Assembly (NCBI RefSeq): GCF_009801115.1
Contig: NZ_VTOL01000014.1
Coordinates: 1-64,000, forward strand
Source of the DNA: Dyadobacter sp. 3J3
GTDB lineage: Bacteria > Bacteroidota > Bacteroidia > Cytophagales > Spirosomataceae
DNA: 64,000 nt
Direction: 5' to 3'
The notes under the pieces are model-generated. The model did not search any database, had not been told where the DNA came from, and saw nothing but the letters and a program-made list of their open reading frames with translations. Made by a program: the position numbers and the translations under genes. Positions 42,627-51,400 of this stretch are shown here, in pieces (position 1 is the first letter of the stretch; every line of letters begins with the position of its first letter).

Positions 42627-44024
42627 CTAAATTTCTACGCTTTCATATAATTCCGGAATTACAACATTTTTAAATCCTGCGTTTTCCAATTTGGTTTTAT
42701 AAATCTGCTGCGTGTCATATTCTCCATGGACGAGAAAGACCTTTTGAACGTGATCAGCATTCTGACAGGATAGAAATTGAAGCATTTCGCTATAATCTCC
42801 ATGAGCAGAAAACGAATCCATGACTTCAATTTTCGTTTTCACTTCAAACATTTCACCGAAGATATTAACCTCCTTATCGCCTCTTTTCAAAGCTCCGGCC
42901 AACGTATTGGAAGAAGCATAACCAACAAGTAAAATCGTTGAATCCGGATCACCGATATTGTTTTTAATATGATGTTTGATACGGCCGGCCTCCGCCATTC
43001 CGGATGCAGAAATGATAATGCAGGGTTTTTTTAGATCATTTAGAGCAATGGATTCACTGGTTTCTGAAATATAATGAAGATTTGGAAAGGCAAAAGCATC
43101 GCCGTCTTTTTCAATATAATCCAGAATATCAGGGTTAAAACATTCTTCATGGTCTTTCATGATGGTAGTCGCACGAACAGCCAGCGGACTATCAATGTAA
43201 ACATCAATAAGGGGCAGCTTTCCTTCACTTGATAATTTATCCAGCGTGTAAATCAATTCCTGCGTACGGTCAATAGCAAAAGCGGGAATAATAACTTTGC
43301 CCTTTTTTTCTACACAAGTTTCGCTGATAACCCGCAGCAAGTGTGCCTGCATATCATTTTCTTTTGGATGCAGTCTGTCGCCGTAAGTAGACTCGCTGAT
43401 GATAAAATCGGCCTGTGGAAAAACCTGTGGTTTTCTCAGAATATTATCTTCCTGTCTGCCTATATCTCCGGTAAAAGTCAGTTTTTTGATACTCCCTTTA
43501 TCCGGAATACTCAAATGAACGGCGGCACTTCCTAAAATATGTCCTGCATCGGTAAAGAAAACCGAAACTTTATCTTCTCCTAATTCAAATTTTTCTTCGT
43601 ATTGAACGCCATTAAACAATGTCAGCGCTTTTTCAGCATCTTCGGAATTATATAATTCTTCGATTAACGGCCTACCCTGTTTTTCCCGGCGTTTATTGAC
43701 CCGTTCCAAATCTTTTTCCTGAATGTGAGAACTATCCAGCAGCATAATTTTGCAGAGATCAGCCGTTGCCGTTGTGCAATAAATTGGTCCGGAAAAGCCT
43801 TGTTTTACCAATCTGGGAATTAAGCCGGAGTGATCAATATGGGCGTGGGAAAGTACGAGATAATCTACTTCCGCAGGTTCAAACCCAAATTTCTGATTAA
43901 AATCATCTGTTTGAATTCCCTGAAATAATCCGCAATCCAGTAATATTTTTGTGCCTTTTTCGGTTGTAATTAAATGTTTGCTGCCTGTAACGGTGCGTGC
44001 GGCACCAAAAAACTGAATTCGCAT
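42627..44024 (-). CDS. MBL-fold beta-CASP ribonuclease-like protein
   Basis: A 465-residue metallo-beta-lactamase-fold protein with the beta-CASP insertion and the RMMBL C-terminal motif, a family of RNA-processing nucleases related to CPSF73. Visible are HAHIDHSG (zinc site, about residue 58), the His of DAGHILGSA, TGDIGR (Asp), STYGDRLH, IIISASGMAEAGRIKHH and the final SFSAHGDYSEML plus VFLVHGE. It is likely a cytosolic RNase or phosphodiesterase; its substrate is unknown. The start MRIQFFGAARTVTGSKHLI is typical. Confidence 0.92.
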   Translation of the reverse strand: MRIQFFGAARTVTGSKHLITTEKGTKILLDCGLFQGIQTDDFNQKFGFEPAEVDYLVLSHAHIDHSGLIPRLVKQGFSGPIYCTTATADLCKIMLLDSSHIQEKDLERVNKRREKQGRPLIEELYNSEDAEKALTLFNGVQYEEKFELGEDKVSVFFTDAGHILGSAAVHLSIPDKGSIKKLTFTGDIGRQEDNILRKPQVFPQADFIISESTYGDRLHPKENDMQAHLLRVISETCVEKKGKVIIPAFAIDRTQELIYTLDKLSSEGKLPLIDVYIDSPLAVRATTIMKDHEECFNPDILDYIEKDGDAFAFPNLHYISETSESIALNDLKKPCIIISASGMAEAGRIKHHIKNNIGDPDSTILLVGYASSNTLAGALKRGDKEVNIFGEMFEVKTKIEVMDSFSAHGDYSEMLQFLSCQNADHVQKVFLVHGEYDTQQIYKTKLENAGFKNVVIPELYESVEI

Positions 44025-44139
44025 GTTATATCGACTTATCGTTTGTTGAAATTTAAAAATTAAATTTGAAGAATTTCAATCAGATAAAAGCAAATTGATT
44101 TAAATTTTTCATCAAAAGATACAATCCGTAACTTTACAA

Positions 44140-44670
44140 CTATTCAGGCAATACATACAGTGCATTCAAATTCCGGCCAACGCCGTCATAATCCAGACCA
44201 TAACCTACAACAAAACGATTGGGTATTTCGAACCCAACATAACGCAGGTCTACGGGTTTTTTAATCGCCTCGGGTTTGTGAAGAAGCGTAGCAATTTCAA
44301 CAGACAATGGTTCTAAAGCGTGGATTTGCAGTAATAACTGGTGCATAGTAAGTCCGGTATCAACAATATCCTCGATTATGATGACGTCGCGGTTCGTAAG
44401 CTTTTCTTCCAAACCAATGATTTGACGTACCTTTCCGGTAGATTCCGTTGCAGTGTAAGACGAAAGCCTCACAAAAGTGATTTCACAGGAAAGAGGAATA
44501 TTTTTAACCAGCTCGGAAGCAAACAAAAATGCACCGTTTAACACAACTATGAACAAAGGATTTCGTCCTTCATAATCTGAATTAATTTGGGCTGCCAGTT
44601 CAGCAATCCGGTTTTCAATGTCGTCCCGGGAAATGAACGGAGAAAAAGTTTTATCGTGAATCGTAATCAT
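44140..44670 (-). CDS. hpt: Hypoxanthine phosphoribosyltransferase
   Basis: Purine-salvage enzyme that makes IMP or GMP from hypoxanthine or guanine and PRPP. The PRPP loop is IIIEDIVDTGLTM (about residues 96-108) and the substrate loop is VLNGAFLFASEL. From ATG 44670 it has 176 residues, the normal size; the frame is open further upstream, but that extension covers the divergent promoter region and looks non-coding. Divergent from the TPR gene at 44780. Confidence 0.95.
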   Translation of the reverse strand: MITIHDKTFSPFISRDDIENRIAELAAQINSDYEGRNPLFIVVLNGAFLFASELVKNIPLSCEITFVRLSSYTATESTGKVRQIIGLEEKLTNRDVIIIEDIVDTGLTMHQLLLQIHALEPLSVEIATLLHKPEAIKKPVDLRYVGFEIPNRFVVGYGLDYDGVGRNLNALYVLPE

Positions 44671-44779
44671 GTCAGAATTTTCTTGGACAGTAATATTAAC
44701 TCTTTTTTCAAAAACACGACAGCACACAAACGTAAAATATGAATCCAACGTTAATATTGACAGATTTTTAAGCTTAAAT

Positions 44780-46012
44780 ATGAAAATAGTGCTGATTAAA
44801 CCTATTGCTTTCAGTCTTGTTATTTTACTATCCATTTCATCGGCTTTCGCTCAGCTTTATTCTTCGGCGGAACTGGATAAGAATTATGACATGGTTATCA
44901 AAAATCCAAGCGTACAGATCGAAGCAACAGAGGCAATTAACATGTTGTATAACTTCAAATTTGCCGAAGCTGATGTTGAATTTCGCTGGCTGAAATACCG
45001 GTATCCCAAACACCCTATGCCTCACTTTTTAATGGGACTAGCTGAATGGTGGAAAATTGTACCGAATACTGAAATTGAAACATATGACAAAAGATTTTTG
45101 GCCCAAATGGATTCCACAATCAATTTGGCTGAGGAACTTTATGATAATGAAAAGAATAAAATCGAACCGGCATTTTTCCTGGCTGCCGCTTACGCTTTCA
45201 AAGGCCGACTTTATTCCGAACGAAAACAATGGACAAAAGCGACTTTTGCAGGCAAAAATGCGCTGAAATATCTGGATATCTGTAAAGGAAACGGAGATCT
45301 GACACCGGAGCTTTTGTTTGGTGACGGGATTTACAATTACTATGCGCAATGGGTTCCAAGCGAATATCCGTTATTGAAACCTATTCTGGCATTTTTCCCA
45401 AAAGGGAATAAAAAGCTTGGGGAACAACAGCTGGAAACGGTGGCGAACAATGCTTTTTACACACGCGTGGAAGCCCGATATTTCCTGCTTCAGATTTATA
45501 GCATGGAAAATGAGTATGGCAAAGCCTATGAAATGGCGAAGTACATGTGGCAGACGTATCCAAATAATCCTTATTTCGAGCGCTACTTTTGCCGTACAGC
45601 ATTTGTGACCGGAAAAACGGCTGAAGCCGAAAAAGCGGCCCAGAATATTCTGGATAAAATCAGTCAGGGCGTGCAGGGTTATGAAGGCGTAAGCGGCCGG
45701 AATGCAGCCTACGTTTTAGGTTTTTACAATTTGCAGTATTACCGGAATTATGACCTGGCAGCAAAATATTTCAAACAGGCAGTAGATTTTGCAACTCAGA
45801 CAAATTCTATGAATGCGGGTTATTATGTTTCGTCTCTTTTAGGTTTGGGTAAAATCGCAGAAATGCAGAAAAACTATGATGAAGCGTTAAGTTATTATAA
45901 ACTTGCTGATGACAAAGCCGATAAAAAATCAAGTCAGGAAAAAGAGGCCCGCAAGCATATAGAATCTTTGAAAAAGCTGAAACGTGAAGAGCGCAGAAAC
46001 AGAAGGAAATAA
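44780..46012 (+). CDS. Exported tetratricopeptide-repeat protein
   Basis: From ATG 44780 a 410-residue protein with a signal peptide (MKIVLIKPIAFSLVILLSISSAFAQ) and TPR-like helical repeats through most of its length (AINMLYNFKFAEADVEFRWLKYRYPKHPMPHFLMGLAEWW, GRNAAYVLGFYNLQYYRNYDLAAKYFKQAVDFA, GLGKIAEMQKNYDEALSYYKLADDKAD). A strongly basic Lys/Arg tail ends it. The frame is open from 44669, but the signal peptide fixes the start. Function unknown, probably a periplasmic scaffold. Confidence 0.85.
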   Translation: MKIVLIKPIAFSLVILLSISSAFAQLYSSAELDKNYDMVIKNPSVQIEATEAINMLYNFKFAEADVEFRWLKYRYPKHPMPHFLMGLAEWWKIVPNTEIETYDKRFLAQMDSTINLAEELYDNEKNKIEPAFFLAAAYAFKGRLYSERKQWTKATFAGKNALKYLDICKGNGDLTPELLFGDGIYNYYAQWVPSEYPLLKPILAFFPKGNKKLGEQQLETVANNAFYTRVEARYFLLQIYSMENEYGKAYEMAKYMWQTYPNNPYFERYFCRTAFVTGKTAEAEKAAQNILDKISQGVQGYEGVSGRNAAYVLGFYNLQYYRNYDLAAKYFKQAVDFATQTNSMNAGYYVSSLLGLGKIAEMQKNYDEALSYYKLADDKADKKSSQEKEARKHIESLKKLKREERRNRRK

Positions 46013-46021
46013 CGAACTATT

Positions 46022-46052
46022 CCGTCGGACGGCTTTTTTTGCCGTCCGACGG
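46022..46052. terminator. Perfect hairpin with a T7 loop after the TPR gene
   Basis: 12-base perfect arms CCGTCGGACGGC (46022-46033) and GCCGTCCGACGG (46041-46052) enclosing seven T residues. The T-run sits in the loop rather than behind the stem, so classic intrinsic termination is doubtful; it may protect mRNA 3' ends of the two convergent genes. Confidence 0.55.
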
Positions 46053-46092
46053 GTAAGAAATCTAAGAATAAGAAACCAATTCTAAAATCGCC

Positions 46093-47472
46093 TTATTCCC
46101 CCTTTTTCAATTTCGCATAATGTTTGAAAAACAGAGGAATTGTTTCAATCCCTTTGTAATAGTTGAAAAGACCATAACTTTCATTAGGTCCATGCAGGCC
46201 GTCAATATCTAGTCCAAAACCCATTAATATACTTTTTCTTCCCAGTTCCTGCTCAAATAGAGCCACGATCGGGATACTTCCACCGCCGCGTGTCGGGATT
46301 GGTTTTTTACCAAATGATTCTTCCATTGCTAATTCTGCCGCGTGATATTCAAGCGAGTCTGTTGGCGTAACATAGGGCAGACCGCCATGATGAGGAACAA
46401 CAGAAACTTTCACAGAAGACGGCGCAATCGATTTGAAATGTGCAGTGAACAGATCACAAATTTCCTGATCCGTCTGATTTGGTACCAAACGCATGGAAAT
46501 CTTCGCATTTGCTTTTGATGGCAAAACTGTTTTTGCTCCTTCACCAGTGTAACCTCCCCAAATACCGTTTACATCCAGCGTTGGGCGAACAGAAGTCCGC
46601 TCAATGGTCGTATAACCGCGCTCTCCGGCAACTTCGTCAATCGAAAGATCTTTCTTGTATTCATTAAGATCAAAAGGCGCAGCGTTTAAAGCAGCTCTTT
46701 CCGAAGGAGTCAATTCTTCCACATTATCATAAAATCCGGGAATGGTAATATGCCCGTTTTCATCCTTCAATGATGCGATCATTTCACACAAAATATTGAT
46801 GGGATTTGGAACACCACCACCATAAACTCCGGAATGAAGGTCTCTGTTGGCTCCAACAACTTCCACTTCAAGATAAGTCAATCCGCGTAAGCCGATTTCA
46901 ATAGAGGGCACATCGTTGGCGATCATACTTGTGTCCGAAATCAGAATGGTATCACATTTAAGCAATTCCCGATTTGCCTTTACAAATGTTTCAAGATGTG
47001 AAGAACCAACTTCTTCCTCGCCTTCAATCATGATTTTGATATTACAAGTCAAAGAATCTGTTGCCAACATGGTTTCCAGTGCTTTCACATGCATATAAAA
47101 CTGACCTTTGTCGTCGCAGGCACCACGGGCATAGATACGCTCATTTTTAATAACCGGCTCAAAAGGCGGAGAATTCCAAAGTTCATACGGATCAGCTGGC
47201 TGCACATCGTAATGGCCATAAACAAGCACAGTCGGTAAAGCCGGGTCTATTATTTTTTCACCATAAACGATCGGATGTCCCGGTGTCTGATAAATTTCAA
47301 CCTTGTCCGCTCCTGCTTCTGAAATACGGTCGCGTACAAATTCTGCTGCACGGATCATATCTCCTTTGAATTTCGAATCGGCACTTACCGAAGGAATTCT
47401 GATAAGATCCAGCAGTTCATTTAAGAATTTATCCCGGTTTTTTTCGATGTAGTCATTCATTGTTTCAAGCAT
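46093..47472 (-). CDS. M20 family dipeptidase
   Basis: A 459-residue di-zinc peptidase. Metal and catalytic motifs: VYGHYDVQP (His and Asp, about residue 88), RGACDDKGQ (bridging Asp), EGEEEVGSS (base and metal Glu) and, near the end, the final metal His in GLHGPNE. It belongs to the PepV/carnosinase-like branch that hydrolyses dipeptides in the cytosol; no signal peptide. Start MLETMNDYIEK; a second Met four codons later is also possible. Confidence 0.93.
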   Translation of the reverse strand: MLETMNDYIEKNRDKFLNELLDLIRIPSVSADSKFKGDMIRAAEFVRDRISEAGADKVEIYQTPGHPIVYGEKIIDPALPTVLVYGHYDVQPADPYELWNSPPFEPVIKNERIYARGACDDKGQFYMHVKALETMLATDSLTCNIKIMIEGEEEVGSSHLETFVKANRELLKCDTILISDTSMIANDVPSIEIGLRGLTYLEVEVVGANRDLHSGVYGGGVPNPINILCEMIASLKDENGHITIPGFYDNVEELTPSERAALNAAPFDLNEYKKDLSIDEVAGERGYTTIERTSVRPTLDVNGIWGGYTGEGAKTVLPSKANAKISMRLVPNQTDQEICDLFTAHFKSIAPSSVKVSVVPHHGGLPYVTPTDSLEYHAAELAMEESFGKKPIPTRGGGSIPIVALFEQELGRKSILMGFGLDIDGLHGPNESYGLFNYYKGIETIPLFFKHYAKLKKGE

Positions 47473-47537
47473 TATTATTTTAAAATAAATCTTTAATCCG
47501 GTTTGTTGCCGTGTTAGATTTTTTGGAAGCCCAATAT

Positions 47538-47573
47538 AAAAAAATAACCCCTAAGGTTGGAGCCTTAGGGGTT
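47538..47573 (-). terminator. Intrinsic terminator of plsY
   Basis: Arms AACCCCTAAGG (47546-47556) and CCTTAGGGGTT (47563-47573). On the minus strand the stem is followed by ATTTTTTTAT. It lies 22 bases after the plsY stop. Confidence 0.88.
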
Positions 47574-47594
47574 GGTATTTCAATTTTTTAATTT

Positions 47595-48251
47595 TCAGGA
47601 ATGTCCTTTTGATTTTGATTTCGCAAAAATATTGACGCGGCTTTCATTTCCATTAAGTAATCTGACAATGTTTTTCTGGTGTGTTATCACCACCAAAACA
47701 AACATGACAAATCCAAAAATTACAAGCAATGTTTCAGGTTGACCGAAGACTCCCAATAAGGATAATACCGGGAAAGCCAATGTTGCTAGTATGGAACTTA
47801 AAGAAACAAATTGAGAGGCGATTAGTGTCAGTAAAAATATGGTAATACTCATAGCGGCAAGCTCAGGATGAATGGCAAGCACCATTCCTAATAAAGTTGC
47901 AATTCCTTTTCCACCTTTAAATCCAACAAAAATTGGAAAAATATGACCGACAATAGCGATGACACCGAAAATAATCTTGTACATCAAAATGTCCGTTTCA
48001 GCAATTGCACCCATATAAAATAGCATGGAAGCGAGGCAAGTAGCCGTCCAGCCTTTCATTACATCAATAAGCATTACTATTGTACCAGCACGTTTTCCCA
48101 GCACTCTGAAAGTATTGGTGGCTCCCGCATTCCCACTTCCATGTTTCCGCACATCAATACCGAAATAACCAATTCCGTACCATACAGAACTCGGAATGGA
48201 ACCTAACAAATAGGCGGCTATTATCGTAATGATCAACAACGTTACGTTCAT
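47595..48251 (-). CDS. plsY: Glycerol-3-phosphate acyltransferase PlsY
   Basis: Membrane enzyme that acylates glycerol-3-phosphate from acyl-phosphate, the first step of phospholipid synthesis. It has 218 residues and about five to six helices. Signature loops: GSIPSSVWYG (motif 1), RKHGSGNAGATNTFRVLG (about 35-52), and GHIFPIFVGFKGGKGIATLLG (about 106-126). A good promoter precedes it. Confidence 0.95.
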   Translation of the reverse strand: MNVTLLIITIIAAYLLGSIPSSVWYGIGYFGIDVRKHGSGNAGATNTFRVLGKRAGTIVMLIDVMKGWTATCLASMLFYMGAIAETDILMYKIIFGVIAIVGHIFPIFVGFKGGKGIATLLGMVLAIHPELAAMSITIFLLTLIASQFVSLSSILATLAFPVLSLLGVFGQPETLLVIFGFVMFVLVVITHQKNIVRLLNGNESRVNIFAKSKSKGHS

Positions 48252-48349
48252 TTTGTATTATTAGTAGGTTTATTTGAACTTTAAAAGTTTCTTAAAAATA
48301 CGACACTTTTGTTTCTATAGCAAGCAAACAGGATTAAAACAATAAAGTG

Positions 48350-48381
48350 CAAAAATAGGTTTAACTATTGAAAAATTCAAA
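48350..48381 (-). promoter_or_regulatory. Promoter of plsY
   Basis: On the minus strand TTTG (48381 to 48378), a 20-base spacer, then TATTTTTG (48357 to 48350): an exact match to the Bacteroidota -33/-7 consensus and spacing. It gives a leader of about 90 bases. Confidence 0.7.
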
Positions 48382-48404
48382 TCTGGATCATAACTATATG
48401 ATAA

Positions 48405-51400
48405 TCAGAAGCCTTCTGTCTTTTCTTCTTTTTTCTTTTTTTCTTCCGCAACCGCAGCTTTTTTCTTCACCGTTTTTGCAGCAAGTTTGGCTTTTTTCAA
48501 GGCAGGCTGGTAAAAGTCGTCAAAGCGACTAACAAACATGTCCTTTTCTTCAACGCCCAAAGATACCATCGACATATCCTTAGACTTTGCATTGCTTCCT
48601 TTTGCCGTAACCAGGTCATTAAAATCAACCTGAGATGAAATCACACCAAGTTCCTTTTCTTTGTAATCAAAATAATACCAGATATCAGGTGAAGCCTGGA
48701 TATACAAACTAAATTCATCACCTGCTTCTGAGCGCCGGATTTCCAGAACGCCATCCATTTGGGCGTTGATATTGTTTCTGCCAAAATTCGAAACGCCGAT
48801 TGGCCCTTGTGAAAAATAAGCATTATGAACCGGCGACCAATGAAGATCAACACTCGAAAGTACTAATGGCACATCCAGCATTGGAGATGCATCAAACAAT
48901 GGTTTATATCCGGCAGCCGAAAGTTTCACATATGCATCTGTTGCTTTGGAGCCAATAAGCGCAGCCAGTTTTCTGTTTAATTGTTCCGCATCATCATCAG
49001 CCGCCGTGCTATTTTGTTCTTCCAGATTTGTTTCAATGATTTTTGCAGAAAGCTGAGGTAAAACGGGCACGAGTGCGGAAAGCTTCATTAACAGCATCGC
49101 GTTAAAGGAAAACCGCGAACTATCCACCTGAACATCTGCAATCGCAGTCGATTGCAGCCAGTCTGCAGACGCTAGCTTCATTGGCCCGGAAAACGATGCT
49201 ATTCCGGTTTTGTCATCAAAAGTCAAAGTATTTGCTTCATCTACAAGACTATCTTTTCCAACAGGCGGCGCTACTTTGAAAGCTTTTTTATCTTCATCAT
49301 AAGCCATTGAACCTTGTGCCAGATAAATATCCTCGTCGCCATCGGACTCTTTGGGAGACAAAAATGTCATGTACATACCGCGCGTTTCATTGAAATGCAG
49401 ACCAACCGAAAGGGGCAGTTCGTGTTCGTTTTTCAGGTTCTTATCAATTTTGATCGAAACGGATTCTCCCGGCGCTTCTTTGTATACGATCCATGAACTC
49501 TGGAAATCCTTGCGGAATTTGAGCATCGGTTTTACAAATCCGTCCAATTGTAAGGAAGGCTGGTAAGCAATAAGATTGATCCCGCCTTTGTATTGAATTC
49601 TTGGAGAAAGGATCAGGTTTTCAGTTTCTTTAATTTCGGCCCTGGCCGTGGTATAATACCGGATTGGGCCGGAGTCTTTATTTCCTTTTGATTTTTTTCC
49701 TTCTGCGGCGGCTCCAATTTCTACCAGCTCAAAATTCTGCATTTTGATGTTGAAGGTATCTTTCCGGGCTGTGATGTATTGGTACGTTGCAGAACCTTCA
49801 AAGCGGTTTCTTGAATCGATTTTGATATCAGCATCGCGTAAATGGTGAGAAGCGTTTAAGGTATCAATTTCTATTCTGGCTTTTTTCAATGGAACAATCC
49901 GTCCGTTACTTCCAATACTTACCATTCCTTTATCCGGAATAATTTTCACGTCAGCCGTACGAATAAATGGAACGCCACGGACATTCAACGTTACTTTTTC
50001 AACGTCGTAAATACCTTCGGAACCTTCAAAAGTCAAACCTTCCTGTTCTGGTGCAATGGAAGTGTAGGATGAAGTTTCGCCAAAACCTTTCATCAAAATG
50101 GTCTTTTTCAAAATATCCCATTTCGCCGTTGCAATCAATGTTTTATAAGCCGCAACCGGAATTTCCATACCGGAAGAATCGCTATCGAAACCAGTTGAAT
50201 CGGTAACAAAGTTTACTACGGAAGTTTTGATGTTGAAATCAATGTTGACGTTTTTACCGGTCAGGATATTCTTCGCGTCTTTTAATTGTCCGCTATTGAC
50301 CGTAAAACGGGAGCGGTTTGCCAGAAATCCGTCTTTGTTAAATTTAATATCCTGCGATGTGAGTTCAGAATCCTGTCGTTTCAGCTTTCCGTTTCCATAT
50401 AATCCCATTGAACGCAAAAGCAGACCACCTTCCAAACTTGTAGTTCCTTTGTAAAAAGAGAAGGATTTTCCTGTTGTATTGATAAACATACTATCAGTAC
50501 TTGGCGTCCAGCGCAAAGTATAATCTTTCAGCTCAACTGCCGGGAAATATCCCTTACCGATGGTTGCTTCTTTAATACTCGCCAATTCTCCGATGGCGTA
50601 CAAGGAATCGGAGGCTAGCAGAATGTTTTTTGCCGTCATAGAAGCTGACAAATAGCGTAAAACTGCCTTTGATTTTAAACCTGCATTATCCATTACCAGT
50701 GTGTCCGTAAACCTGGCCATGGCTTTTCCGCCATAGATTTTCATTTCCGTTAACGGCGGTTTGTATTCAAATCCAAGGGAATTATCCGGCATACTTTTCA
50801 GGATTGTCTGGATGGGAGGAATGATACCGTTGGAATTAAATGTTCCTTCAAAAATCACATCGCGCTGATCGAGTCCATCCATATCGATTTTCGGGATTTT
50901 GAAAAATACTTCGCGTGGATAGAGAACGGTTCCACGTTCGGGCTGATCAAAATAAACGATCATACCATCCGGAACGACAAGTCTCGGTGATTTTTTTCCT
51001 TTCTGAATTCCAGATTTATTCGCTGGATCACTTAGATAAAAGGTACCGCCTTTTTCATATTTTACATGTCCCCCAACTTCTCCGGATTGCCCTTTTGCAA
51101 ATTTTTCCTTCGGCGTAAAAGTGATCGAGTCACTTGGATTGACATTAACAAAAAACTGGCCGTAGTTAAATTTAAGATTCTGTCCTCTGAATTGATAGTT
51201 ATTAGCTACCAGTTGTCCATTCATTGTAAAATCACGATTGCGACCAATAACAAGTTTTTTATCTGACGGGATAGCAAAAATTTTCAGCGAATCACTGACG
51301 ATGAATCTGCCAACGCCCATTACAGTCAGTAATGTATCCGGCAGATTAATTGTGGCATTAGCAACTTCGTCACTGGCAGAGAACTGCGACGTAACCTGAA

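Noticed and set aside
44671-44835. N-terminal extension of hpt
   Set aside because: Family members start near MITIHDK; the extension runs through the divergent promoter region and over the start of the TPR gene.
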